A DNA stretch of 64,000 nt from Marinobacter azerbaijanicus (GCF_030250645.1 NZ_JASSVS010000005.1:310001-374000); one strand, 5' to 3'; shown: positions 51,860 to 61,354, counted from the first letter of the stretch. Made by a program: numbers and translations. The notes: a model not told the origin generated them from the sequence alone.

Positions 51860-54800
51860 AGGGCGAACGCAACCCGGTTATCGGGCGATTCTGCCTTGTG
51901 CTGGCCCTGGCCATCGCCCTCATAGCCATCGGGTTGGTGATCTTCATCGATCATTTCTCCCTGGGCGGTCCTTCCGATGGGCGGATTTCGCTGTCACCCG
52001 GCGGCGGGCTGGCCTCCGTGTTGATCGGCGCGTCCTTTCTGGCGCTGGTATTTCACCGCAAACCAGCGGCCACTGTGCTGGCCTGCCTTACCAGTCTCAT
52101 CGCCCTCGGTCAGGTTGCCTTGCCGCGTCTTACCGCAGCAGAATCACTGGAAGTCCTGGCCATCAATATACCTCTGCTTCTGGTTGTCCTGCTCACTGAG
52201 CTGGCCCTGTTGGCGGCACTCTACCTTCGTAAAGGAAAGCGGGCGGGACTGGTATGCGGCCTGGTGGTCGTGATGCTCGGCGCGCTTTCATTCTTTTCCT
52301 ACTGGTATCCGCAACTGCGGGCTTTCAGCCTTGGCACGATTGCGGAATCCACCATTATTGTCAGCCCACTGGCGATGCTGGTGGGCATGGCTTTGCCAAT
52401 TCTTCACACCATTCATCGCCGTGAGCTACCGGACTTTTCCACAAGACTGATACTGCTCGGCGTTTTCAGCATAGCACTGACCACCATCACCTGGCATGCC
52501 CTGCGCGTCCAGAACAGCAACAGCCTGCAGGCACGTGCGCAGATTCTGGCCGAGCAGTTCAGGGCGTCCAGTACAGCGACCTTCAATGACGACCTTGCAA
52601 TGATTCGCCGGCTCGCAGACCGCCAGCAACTGCTGACGGGTATGCCGGCGCAGGGAGAATGGCAACAAGAGGTAAAGAGTTACCTGAACGACTTCCGCGA
52701 AATCCGGCTTATTGGCATCCTGGACCCGAACCGGCAACCGCTCGGGGTTCACTCCCGAGGGGGGCAATATCAACGCTGGCTCGACAGTTTTCTGCAAACA
52801 CCGGACAACCAGAAATGGCTGGATCACCTAACCAGCACCAACCGCCCTCATCTCAGCCCGCCCGGGCCGGATGAGAATGGCGATCTATACGCCCTGATCG
52901 CATCTCCGGTCAGCGCCGTTGTCGGAGAGCCCTGGATCATCCTTGCCGTTATTGATCTGGAAGACGCCTATAGCAGTCTTCTCCAGTACTACGATGGCGA
53001 CCTGAGCCTGGGGGTCTATTACGGCAACACTCCGATTTTCGACCTTTCCCCGGACACACCCCGGGGAGCGAGGATTCCGCTGGCAACCCGCCACACGAAC
53101 ACCCACCATGACAGCCAGTGGCGGATTGAAGTTTACGCCCGGGAAGGCGGGCTCCCCGCCACGGTGCTTTATCTCCCCCCCCTGGTCCTGTTTGCCGGCC
53201 TGACACTCAGTTTTCTGATGATGCTCAGTCACCTGTTCTGGCGGGAATCAGAGCGACGCTCACGCAGTCTGCAGAAACTCAACCAGACCATGAATGCGCA
53301 CCTGTCGCGGGAGCGTTCCCTCCGGCATACAAATGAGCGCATCATGGAGTTTTCCTGGGACATCCTGTGTTCAATTGACGCAAAAGGACGGTTCATCTCC
53401 ATCAACCCCGCTGCGGAAAATGTCCTGGGCTACCGGCCGGATGAGCTGATCGGTAAGCCCTACCAAGTTCTGATTCCCAACGTGGACCAGGATGCAACAG
53501 CAGAAGAGTTACGCAGACTCGTCGCTGGCTACCGCCGGTTCAGTGACGGCTTTCGCAACCACCTTCTTCATCGGGACGGCCATATTGTAACTATGCTGTG
53601 GACAGCAGAGTGGTCAGAGGAAGACCAGGCATTGTTCTGCGTGGGTCGCGACATGACCAACCAGTTGGTGGCAGAAACACTGATGCGGGAGCGGGAACAG
53701 TTCTTCTCGCTATCACCAGATATGTTCTGCATTGTAGACCTGAACAACCACTTCTTTGAACTCAACAACGCCTTTGTGGACGTACTTGGTTACGAGCGCG
53801 ATGAGCTGCTGGGCGCTTCCTACATGCAATTGATTCACAAGGATGATCAGGCGAGGGTCGAAGAGGCTGTTGCTTCGCTGATAGCCGGAACAACAATCAG
53901 GGACCTTCAGATCAGAATCAGGAACAAGAACAATTCTGAACGTTGGCTTGAACTCAGCGCCACCCTCAGCTCAGACGAGCTGATCTACGTAGCGGCCCGT
54001 GACACCACTGAAATACGCCACACCCAGGAAAAGCTCCGGGAAAGTGAGACGTTGCTGAAAATTGCCGAAAAGGCCGCCCGTATCGGTGGCTGGGTGCTGG
54101 ATATAGCCAGCGGGGAAACCCGCTGGTCTCATGCCATGTTCGACATCTTCGAGATGCCGGTTGGTGAGGTTCCAGATCTTGATAAGGCGCTCACCTTTTA
54201 TACCCCCGACAGCCGGAAAATCATCACCGACGCCGTCAATATGTGTATGCACAAAGGCATCCCCTTCGACGAGGAAGTACAGATCCGAACCCACCTTGGC
54301 CGCTTGCGATGGGTTCGGGTGATCGGCCAGGCTGTCAAGGATGAGGACAACCGGATCGTTCAGGTACAGGGCGGCCTCCAGGACATCACCGCTTCCCATC
54401 AGGCCATGGAGCAGATCCGGCGGTTTGCGGATCGTCAGGCAAAGATCTTCGAGAGCATTACTGACGCCTTCTTTACCCTCGACCGCGAATGGCGCTTCAC
54501 CTACGTCAACCGGCGATCCGAAGAGTTGCTGAGGAAAAACCGCGATGTACTGCTCGGCAACACTCTCTGGGAGATGTTCCCGGCCGCAAAGGAGAGCGAG
54601 TTCGAGCAACAGTACCGCCACGCCATGACAACCGGTGAGTCCGTTGCCTTCGAAGCCTATTACGCGCCCCTGGACAACTGGCTGGAAGTCAGCGCCTACC
54701 CATCGGACGAGGGTCTGGCTGTCTACTACCGCAGCATAAACGCACGGAAGCAGGCCCAGCAGAAACTTGAGCAGACCATGGCAGAGTTGGAGCGCAGCAA

Positions 54801-55494
54801 CCGCGAACTGCAGGACTTTGCCTTTGTGGCCTCCCACGACCTCCAGGAACCCCTGCGCAAGATCCAGGCTTTCTCGGACCGTCTACTGACACGGCCAGAC
54901 AGGTTTGATGAGCGTGAGCAGGATTACCTGCAGCGGATGCAGTCGGCCGCCAGGCGCATGCAGTCCCTGATCCAGGATCTGCTGGCCTATTCGCGGGTGA
55001 CAACCAAGGCACAGCCATTGACCATCTGCAACGCCAGTCGCATTCTTGACGAGGTACTGCAGGACATGGAAACGGCCATTTCCCGCGAAAACGCGGTAAT
55101 TGATGTCCAGCCTTTACCTGCCATTACCGGTGACGCCACCCAGGTTCGCCAGGTGCTCCAGAACCTGCTTTGCAATGCCATCAAGTTCCATAAGCCGGAC
55201 CAACGTCCCAGAGTCATGGTATACCCTGAATACAGCGCAGAAGACCATTGGACACTGGTTGTCAGTGACAACGGCGTGGGGTTTGACAAACGCTACGCGG
55301 AAAAGCTTTTTCAACCCTTCCAGCGTCTGCACAAACAGACTTTTCCTGGAACCGGAATCGGCCTTGCCATCGTCAAGAAGATACTGGACCGTCACAATGC
55401 CACGGTAACGGTTGAGAGCGAAGTCGATGAGGGAACGACTTTCCGGATTCACTTTCCAACTATCGATGAACAGAAACGACGCCGCAATGACTGA
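51856..55494 (+). CDS. Large multi-PAS membrane histidine kinase
   Basis: A 1212-residue hybrid-free sensor kinase. About seven to eight membrane helices (1-210) are followed by an extracytoplasmic domain (about 215-435) and a further membrane helix (437-457). Four PAS domains follow at about 495-605, 615-725, 735-855 and 860-965. The HisKA domain has SHDLQEPLRKIQ with phospho-His at 994, the form seen in phytochrome-like kinases, and the HATPase ends with FQRLHKQTFPGTGIGLAIVKKI. The ATG overlaps the previous stop by four bases. It is probably the membrane input of the cluster and the kinase for the small regulator encoded next. Confidence 0.92.
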   Translation: MKGERNPVIGRFCLVLALAIALIAIGLVIFIDHFSLGGPSDGRISLSPGGGLASVLIGASFLALVFHRKPAATVLACLTSLIALGQVALPRLTAAESLEVLAINIPLLLVVLLTELALLAALYLRKGKRAGLVCGLVVVMLGALSFFSYWYPQLRAFSLGTIAESTIIVSPLAMLVGMALPILHTIHRRELPDFSTRLILLGVFSIALTTITWHALRVQNSNSLQARAQILAEQFRASSTATFNDDLAMIRRLADRQQLLTGMPAQGEWQQEVKSYLNDFREIRLIGILDPNRQPLGVHSRGGQYQRWLDSFLQTPDNQKWLDHLTSTNRPHLSPPGPDENGDLYALIASPVSAVVGEPWIILAVIDLEDAYSSLLQYYDGDLSLGVYYGNTPIFDLSPDTPRGARIPLATRHTNTHHDSQWRIEVYAREGGLPATVLYLPPLVLFAGLTLSFLMMLSHLFWRESERRSRSLQKLNQTMNAHLSRERSLRHTNERIMEFSWDILCSIDAKGRFISINPAAENVLGYRPDELIGKPYQVLIPNVDQDATAEELRRLVAGYRRFSDGFRNHLLHRDGHIVTMLWTAEWSEEDQALFCVGRDMTNQLVAETLMREREQFFSLSPDMFCIVDLNNHFFELNNAFVDVLGYERDELLGASYMQLIHKDDQARVEEAVASLIAGTTIRDLQIRIRNKNNSERWLELSATLSSDELIYVAARDTTEIRHTQEKLRESETLLKIAEKAARIGGWVLDIASGETRWSHAMFDIFEMPVGEVPDLDKALTFYTPDSRKIITDAVNMCMHKGIPFDEEVQIRTHLGRLRWVRVIGQAVKDEDNRIVQVQGGLQDITASHQAMEQIRRFADRQAKIFESITDAFFTLDREWRFTYVNRRSEELLRKNRDVLLGNTLWEMFPAAKESEFEQQYRHAMTTGESVAFEAYYAPLDNWLEVSAYPSDEGLAVYYRSINARKQAQQKLEQTMAELERSNRELQDFAFVASHDLQEPLRKIQAFSDRLLTRPDRFDEREQDYLQRMQSAARRMQSLIQDLLAYSRVTTKAQPLTICNASRILDEVLQDMETAISRENAVIDVQPLPAITGDATQVRQVLQNLLCNAIKFHKPDQRPRVMVYPEYSAEDHWTLVVSDNGVGFDKRYAEKLFQPFQRLHKQTFPGTGIGLAIVKKILDRHNATVTVESEVDEGTTFRIHFPTIDEQKRRRND

Positions 55495-55963
55495 ACCGAA
55501 ACCACCGCCGATCATTCTTATTGCTGATGATGATCCGGATGACCGACTGATGATGAGAGACGCCTTTGCGGAGCGATGCCGTGACTGTCGGATGTGTTTT
55601 GCTCACGACGGCGCGGAACTGATGAGCATCCTGAACGGCAAGGAGCCGCTTCTGGAGGACATTGAGAGCCCCTGCGTCTATCCGGATGTGATCCTGCTGG
55701 ATCTCAATATGCCGCTGAAAGACGGGCGGGAGGCGCTACGGGAAATCAAGTCCAGCCCGCGCCTGCGCACAATCCCGACAATTGTCATGACAACCTCGGC
55801 CGATGAGGATGACATCCGCTACTGTTACCAGGCCGGCGCCAACTCCTACATTGTAAAGCCATCCACTTACTCAGAGCTGCTGGACGTGGTTTCGTCGCTG
55901 ACAAACTACTGGGCAACGACGGTAACCTTGCCAGGAAGACCGGAACGCCATGACCGAGAATGA
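55487..55963 (+). CDS. Rcp1-type single-domain response regulator
   Basis: A 158-residue stand-alone receiver of the type paired with phytochrome-like kinases. It has the acidic cluster ADDDPDDR, phospho-acceptor Asp 72 in ILLDLNMPLKDG, Thr at the switch in VMTTSAD, and Lys in YIVKPSTYSEL. The insertion between strand 2 and helix 2 (LNGKEPLLEDIESPCVYPD) is typical of this group. I use the ATG at 55487, which overlaps the kinase stop; ATG at 55466 is an alternative and neither has a strong ribosome site. Its own stop overlaps the following gene by fourteen bases. Confidence 0.88.
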   Translation: MTEPKPPPIILIADDDPDDRLMMRDAFAERCRDCRMCFAHDGAELMSILNGKEPLLEDIESPCVYPDVILLDLNMPLKDGREALREIKSSPRLRTIPTIVMTTSADEDDIRYCYQAGANSYIVKPSTYSELLDVVSSLTNYWATTVTLPGRPERHDRE

Positions 55964-58823
55964 CCCCTTACTGCACATTCTGCTGATCGAAGATGATGAA
56001 GACGACTATCTGATTACCCGCGACCTGCTGCACGACAGCAGCCCGGTCAGCACCAGGCTGGATTGGGTGGATTCCTATCAGGAGGGCATTACCTCCCTTG
56101 AGACGGGCAGGTACGCGGTAGCACTGGTGGATCTGAGCCTGGGCCCGGATTCAGGCATCGACCTGATCCAGGAGGCCCGGGAGCGTCGCATTACCACGCC
56201 GTTTATTCTGTTGACCGGCCAGGGAGACGAAGAACTGGATGCCCGTGCCGTGGAGCTGGGAGCAGCGGACTATCTGGTCAAAGGCGCTGTCGACGGCCAC
56301 ACCCTGATCCGCAGCATCCGTTACGCCATTGACCGTGCCATGGCAACAGAAAGCCTGGCAAACAGTGAAGCTCACTACCGGCTGCTGTTTGAGAGCAACC
56401 CGGCCCCCATGTGCCTGATGGCTCCGGATTCTCTGGTCCTGGTATCCATGAATGAGGCCGCCCGGTCACTCTATGGGTATGGAGAAGATAACATCGAGGG
56501 ACTGAGCCTGAAGGATCTTCGCGTGCCCGGCCATGAGCCGGTCCGGCTATCCTCCGAAGGAATACTGCTGCGCGAAGGCGGGGTCCTGGAAAGACACTGG
56601 CGTAGCGACGGTCACGAGATGATTGTGGAGATGATGAGCAACAGCATGACCATCAACCACCGGCCATTGCAGGTACTGATGCTGACGGACATCACCTCCC
56701 AGGTGGAAAACAGCCGTCAGCTTCGGCTCTTCAAGCGCAGCATCGAATCAAGCTCCAACGGGATTCTCATTGCCGATGCCCAACAGGACGATTTGCCCAC
56801 GATTTATGTTAACCGGGCCTTCGAGAAGATCACGGGGTTCAGTGCCGAGGAAGCAATTGGCAGAAACTGTCGCTTTCTTCAGGGTAACGACTTTGACCTG
56901 AGCAATGAGCAGGGGCTTTCAGAGATTCGGCGAGCACTGAAAAAGAAAACAGAGGTTTCAACGGTACTGAGGAACTATCGTAAAGACGGCACACCGTTCT
57001 GGAACGATCTGTACATCTCACCCATATTCGATGAAGGCGGTGAGATTACTCACTATATTGGTGTTCAGAATGATATTTCCGATCGCAAATCTGCGGAGCA
57101 CGAGCTGGCATTCAACGTCAGCCACGACGTCCTCACGGGACTACCAAACCGCAACCTGCTGGAAGACCGGCTGAGCCAGGCCTGCCAGTTATCACAGCGT
57201 TATAGCCGGACCGTGGCCCTGCTGTTTATTGACCTGGATGGTTTCAAGCTGATCAACGATTCCCTGGGCCACCGCCTTGGGGATCAGCTTCTGATCGAAG
57301 TGGGCAGACGCCTGAAAGCGCTGGTAAGGTCCGGTGATACCGTTGCACGGATCAGCGGGGACGAGTTCATCGTATTGCTGCCGGACCTTGCCCAGGCGGA
57401 GGACGCCATACTTGTGGTAGAAAACGTCATCCATGAAATTGCCAGGCCCTATCACCTGGATCACAAAACCATCCATCTCACTGCGAGCGTGGGGATATCC
57501 ACCACCGACGGCAGTATCGAAAAACCCATGGCGCTGCTGCAACAGTCAGACCTGGCGATGTACCGCGCCAAGCAGCAGGGACGCAGCACTTACCAATGGT
57601 ACTCCCAGGAATTCAACGAGGAAGCCAGCTATCGCGTTGCCCTGCGAAATGATCTGCAGGATGCCATCGACCAGGAACAGCTTTCAGTCTATTACCAGCC
57701 GCTGGTTGATGCCCGCACCGGAAAGACACGAAACATTGAGGCGCTGGTTCGCTGGCAACATCCCACCCGGGGGCTGATTTCCCCCGGCGATTTCATACCG
57801 CTGGCGGAAGACACCGGACAGATCATCGCGCTGGGGGAATGGGTTCTGCGACAGGCCTGTCGCGACATGGTCCATCTCCATTCCCGTGGCTTCCGGTATT
57901 GTTCGGTCTCGGTCAACGTGTCGCCGGTCCAACTGCGTAAAGAGGGCTTTATTCACACGGTTACCGATGCGCTCAAGGCGTCCGGTCTGCGGCCGGAAAG
58001 TCTGGAACTGGAGGTGGTGGAGTCTGCCGTACTTCTGGATACCGATCTGGTGATCAACACCCTCCACGCCATCCGCGAACTCGGTGTTCACATTGCCATT
58101 GATGATTTCGGAACCGGTTTTTCCAGCCTGAGCTACATCAAACTGCTGCCGGCCAACAAGATCAAGATTGACCACTCGTTTATCAAGGATGTCATCGAGA
58201 ACCGCAGTGACGCCGCCATCACCCAGGGTGTTATCTCCATGGCCCATCACCTGGGCCTTGAAGTGGTTGCCGAAGGCGTTGAAACCGAGGCTCACGCCAC
58301 CTACCTGCGCAAGAACCAGTGCGACCTGCTCCAGGGCTTCGCCTTCGCCCGCCCCATGCCGTTTGACGACCTGCTGACATTCCTCAATAACCAGGTATCC
58401 GCCAACACTCCGCAAGCGGGGTCCAATGAGGAGCAAGAGCAAGGGCGTACGCTGCTGCTTCTGGATGATGAGGAGAATATTCTGCGGGCTCTGACCAGAG
58501 TACTGCGGCGTGACGGTTATCGCATACTGGCCACAACCAGCGTCAAAGAGGCATTCAGTCTGCTGGCCTCAAATCAGGTACAGGTGATTGTGTCTGACCA
58601 GAGAATGCCGGAAATGTCCGGCACGGATTTTCTCAGTGAGGTTAAAGCCATCCACCCGGGCACGGTCCGCATTGTACTCTCCGGCTATACCGACCTGAAG
58701 TCAGTGACCGACGCCATCAATGAGGGAGCCATCTACAAGTTCCTGACCAAGCCCTGGGATGACCAGCAGATACGGGAACATATCCAGCAGGCGTTCCTGT
58801 ATCACAGGGCCACCGTCGGCTGA
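55950..58823 (+). CDS. REC-PAS-LOV-GGDEF-EAL-REC blue-light and phosphorelay c-di-GMP protein
   Basis: A 957-residue soluble protein. Domains are an N-terminal receiver (about 8-130, Asp 61), a PAS domain (about 142-250) and a LOV domain (about 262-378). The LOV domain has GRNCRFLQG with the photoactive Cys 307, NYRKDGTPFWN and YIGVQNDIS with Gln 373, all hallmarks of FMN-binding photoreceptors. The GGDEF domain has SGDEF (469-473) and an RSGD inhibitory site (460-463). The EAL domain from about 565 keeps EALVRW, NVSPVQL, ELEVVES, IDDFGTGFSSL, KIDHSF and EGVETE. A second receiver is at the C-terminus (about 833-950, Asp 883, FLTKPWDDQQI). The EAL should be active. Light and two phosphorylation inputs could control it. 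Confidence 0.93.
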   Translation: MTENDPLLHILLIEDDEDDYLITRDLLHDSSPVSTRLDWVDSYQEGITSLETGRYAVALVDLSLGPDSGIDLIQEARERRITTPFILLTGQGDEELDARAVELGAADYLVKGAVDGHTLIRSIRYAIDRAMATESLANSEAHYRLLFESNPAPMCLMAPDSLVLVSMNEAARSLYGYGEDNIEGLSLKDLRVPGHEPVRLSSEGILLREGGVLERHWRSDGHEMIVEMMSNSMTINHRPLQVLMLTDITSQVENSRQLRLFKRSIESSSNGILIADAQQDDLPTIYVNRAFEKITGFSAEEAIGRNCRFLQGNDFDLSNEQGLSEIRRALKKKTEVSTVLRNYRKDGTPFWNDLYISPIFDEGGEITHYIGVQNDISDRKSAEHELAFNVSHDVLTGLPNRNLLEDRLSQACQLSQRYSRTVALLFIDLDGFKLINDSLGHRLGDQLLIEVGRRLKALVRSGDTVARISGDEFIVLLPDLAQAEDAILVVENVIHEIARPYHLDHKTIHLTASVGISTTDGSIEKPMALLQQSDLAMYRAKQQGRSTYQWYSQEFNEEASYRVALRNDLQDAIDQEQLSVYYQPLVDARTGKTRNIEALVRWQHPTRGLISPGDFIPLAEDTGQIIALGEWVLRQACRDMVHLHSRGFRYCSVSVNVSPVQLRKEGFIHTVTDALKASGLRPESLELEVVESAVLLDTDLVINTLHAIRELGVHIAIDDFGTGFSSLSYIKLLPANKIKIDHSFIKDVIENRSDAAITQGVISMAHHLGLEVVAEGVETEAHATYLRKNQCDLLQGFAFARPMPFDDLLTFLNNQVSANTPQAGSNEEQEQGRTLLLLDDEENILRALTRVLRRDGYRILATTSVKEAFSLLASNQVQVIVSDQRMPEMSGTDFLSEVKAIHPGTVRIVLSGYTDLKSVTDAINEGAIYKFLTKPWDDQQIREHIQQAFLYHRATVG

Positions 58824-58919
58824 CCGGGTTCTGGAATCCTGGCTGGTCCTTTCTGGAGTTGAACATGGTTTCAGGGTTAGACTTAAGCATTATTATAATA
58901 AACATCAGGAACCTACAGA

Positions 58920-60041
58920 GTGCAGAATCTTGTCCGTATCGCACCCGGCGCCTTGACCATCGGAAAGCCCTTACCCTGGACCGTCTATGATGCCGATGGC
59001 AATGTGCTTTTGCGTCAGGGATATGTCATACACAACAATACCCAGCTGGAACAGTTATTCGAGCGTGGCCGGTTCAAACCACGCAAGATTGAACGCCCCC
59101 AGGAGGAAGTGCACGAGGACATTCGCGTGCGCAATCCGTTCTCAGAATACCCGGCTTTGCTGCAGACACTGGAATCGACCATCACTGCCATTACCGAACG
59201 GGATGAGAGTGCACTGAAGCGGGTGCTGGGCCTGTCGCGGATCATCGACCAGATGTGCCAGGAGGCCCCGGAAGCAAGCCTGGCACTGGTGCACCTGTAT
59301 TCCATCGAACCCACCATCCATGAGCAGATTCTGTTCTATGCCGTGCTCTGCCAGTTCACCGCACGACGGTTCGGTCTTGATGACAAGCGCACTGCCGTGC
59401 TGATCAGTGCTGCGCTGACTGCCAACCTGGCGCTGGTGCCGGTGGCCGACAAACTGAACGCCTCAAACCGGGTGCTGACTGATGAACAGCGTGCGGTCAT
59501 TCGCAAACACCCTGAGCGCAGCATCCAGGCACTGAAAGAAGCCGACATCACCAGCCCGCTATTGCTGAAAATCATTGCCCAGCATCACGAGCAGGCGGAC
59601 GGTTCGGGTTATCCAAAAGGACTCAGTGGCACCGATATCCGGGGCGAGGCAGAGATCCTCGCACTGGCGGAACGCTATGTCGCGATGATTACACGCCGCG
59701 CCTATCGTGACCGGATGAACGTTGTGGAGGCCCGCAAACTGATCACTTCACTGGCCGACGGCAAGTATCGGCCGGCGATTCCCCGCTCCCTGCTGTCCGT
59801 GCTTACCGATTATCCACCGGGAACGCTGGTAAGGCTTGCCAACAACGAGGTAGCCGTGGTTGTAAGGCGGCCCCACCGGCACCGGGGGCCTTTTGCCAAA
59901 GCGATCATCGGTCCGCGGGGAAATCGCTACAGTGGCTCGTTCGAGCGGGACTGCAGCCTGCTGGAGTTCAACATCAGGGATGTGGAACAGCCCGAAGTGA
60001 TGCCCTCCATGGACTTCGGGCTGCTCTGGGGATTTCGCTAG
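58920..60041 (+). CDS. HD-GYP-like protein with lost HD pair
   Basis: A 373-residue soluble protein. The N-terminal 65 residues resemble the small beta domain that often precedes HD-GYP (VYDADGNVLLRQGYVI). The domain at about 140-300 keeps KHPERS, HHEQADGSGYPKGLSG and the surrounding helices, but where HDIG should be it has TANLALV, and the later Asp is also missing. It is therefore unlikely to cleave c-di-GMP and may bind it or act structurally. The start is GTG at 58920 with CAGGA upstream. It lies 96 bases after the LOV-containing gene and closes the signalling cluster. It is convergent with the S-formylglutathione hydrolase gene. Confidence 0.87.
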   Translation: MQNLVRIAPGALTIGKPLPWTVYDADGNVLLRQGYVIHNNTQLEQLFERGRFKPRKIERPQEEVHEDIRVRNPFSEYPALLQTLESTITAITERDESALKRVLGLSRIIDQMCQEAPEASLALVHLYSIEPTIHEQILFYAVLCQFTARRFGLDDKRTAVLISAALTANLALVPVADKLNASNRVLTDEQRAVIRKHPERSIQALKEADITSPLLLKIIAQHHEQADGSGYPKGLSGTDIRGEAEILALAERYVAMITRRAYRDRMNVVEARKLITSLADGKYRPAIPRSLLSVLTDYPPGTLVRLANNEVAVVVRRPHRHRGPFAKAIIGPRGNRYSGSFERDCSLLEFNIRDVEQPEVMPSMDFGLLWGFR

Positions 60042-60050
60042 ACCCGGCCC

Positions 60051-60896
60051 CTATCTCAGGCCGAGGGCTTCCGCATGATGTTCCAGATGATCGTCGATAA
60101 ACGACGCAATGAAGAAATAGCTGTGATCGTATCCGCGATGCATCCGCAAGTTGATATGGTGATGCACTTTCTCGCAGGCGTCAGCCAGCGCATCCGGATT
60201 AAGCTGGCTATCGAGAAACTCGTCTGCGGTGCCCTGATCCACCAGCAGCGGTAGCCGCTCCCTGGCAGTAGGGATCAGCAGGGTGGCATCCCACTCCTCC
60301 CATGCTCTGGGGTCATCGCCCAGATACCCGCTGAAGGCTTTCTGGCCCCAGGGGCATTCGCTGGGATTGGCAATGGGGGCAAACGCAGACACCGACTTGT
60401 ACCGTCCCGGATTTTTCAGTGCCGCAATCAAGGCGCCGTGGCCACCCATGGAATGACCGCTGATGCCACGATCTTCCGTTACTGGCAGATGTCCCTCCAC
60501 CAGCTGGGGCAACTCTTTGACCACATAATCGTACATACGGTAGTGGGGCGCCCAGGGCTGCTGCGTGGCGTTGACATAGAACCCCGCGCCACTGCCGAAA
60601 TCATAACTGTCGTCTTCCCCGGGTAGGTTCAGGCCACGGGGACTGGTATCCGGGCATACAATGGCCATACCAAGCTGTGCCGCCTTCTTCTGCGCACCGG
60701 CTTTCTGCATGAAATTCTGGTCTGTACAGGTCAGGCCCGACAGCCAGTAGAGTACCGGCACCGGTCGCGGACTGCTGCCCAGAGCGGCAGGGGGCAGGTA
60801 GACCGCAAACTCCATACCGCATTCCAGTGTCGCCGAATGGTGCCGGTAGCGACGGTGTTCACCGTCAAAACAGACGTTTGTGGAGAGCAATTCCAT
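60051..60896 (-). CDS. fghA: S-formylglutathione hydrolase
   Basis: A 281-residue serine esterase of the esterase D family that hydrolyses S-formylglutathione to formate and glutathione, the second step of glutathione-dependent formaldehyde removal. The triad is visible: Ser in [10 protein letters not shown] (about residue 147), Asp in [10 protein letters not shown] and His in [10 protein letters not shown]. The oxyanion region [13 protein letters not shown] is present. The ATG at 60896 follows AGAGGTG; a GTG at 60902 is also in frame. The usual partner, glutathione-dependent formaldehyde dehydrogenase, is not adjacent, so this copy is solitary within the window. Confidence 0.92.
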   Translation of the reverse strand: MELLSTNVCFDGEHRRYRHHSATLECGMEFAVYLPPAALGSSPRPVPVLYWLSGLTCTDQNFMQKAGAQKKAAQLGMAIVCPDTSPRGLNLPGEDDSYDFGSGAGFYVNATQQPWAPHYRMYDYVVKELPQLVEGHLPVTEDRGISGHSMGGHGALIAALKNPGRYKSVSAFAPIANPSECPWGQKAFSGYLGDDPRAWEEWDATLLIPTARERLPLLVDQGTADEFLDSQLNPDALADACEKVHHHINLRMHRGYDHSYFFIASFIDDHLEHHAEALGLR

Positions 60897-60934
60897 GGTC
60901 ACCTCTGGGTCCAGGATATTTCACAGTCCGCAGA

Positions 60935-61354
60935 CTATGCGTATTTCGGAACGTCTATGCCGTAACCAGCTTTTGCCAGCGCTGCAAGAATGGCGGTCCG
61001 GGTGACAATGCCAATCAGGCGATCGTGATCAACCACCGGATAGACCTTGGGTTTACCGGCGCCCAGGTTCTGGGCCAGATCCACCACGGCCATTTCCGCC
61101 GAAATGGTTACCGGGTTGCGGAACATCACGTCATCTACCGTCGGATCGCCCTCGCGATGGTAGTTACTCACCAGCAGAGCATGAATACAGTCCTGTTCTG
61201 AAATGAAACCTATGACTTTGCGGTGATCATCCACCACCGGCAAGCCTGTGACATGGTTGTGGAGCAGCGTTTTAACCACTTTGGTTAAAGGCGTGCCACA
61301 ACGAACAGGCTCAATGTGGTTCCACATGACATCAGATACTTTCAATGATCGCAT
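60935..61354 (-). CDS. Two-CBS-domain protein
   Basis: A 139-residue protein made of two CBS motifs (about 5-60 with HNHVTGLPVVDDHRKVIGFISEQDCI, and 75-130 with KVYPVVDHDRLIGIVTRTAIL). Such pairs bind adenine nucleotides and sense energy state. The start at 61354 (MRSLKVSDVM) has AGGGAG upstream; the longer frame from 61441 is not supported. It lies between two hydrolase genes on the same strand. The partner protein it regulates is unknown. Confidence 0.88.
   Translation of the reverse strand: MRSLKVSDVMWNHIEPVRCGTPLTKVVKTLLHNHVTGLPVVDDHRKVIGFISEQDCIHALLVSNYHREGDPTVDDVMFRNPVTISAEMAVVDLAQNLGAGKPKVYPVVDHDRLIGIVTRTAILAALAKAGYGIDVPKYA

Noticed and set aside
60051..60896. Complete glutathione formaldehyde-detoxification operon
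   Set aside because: Only the hydrolase is here; no adjacent glutathione-dependent formaldehyde dehydrogenase, and the zinc alcohol dehydrogenase at 1977-3083 is 57 kb away.
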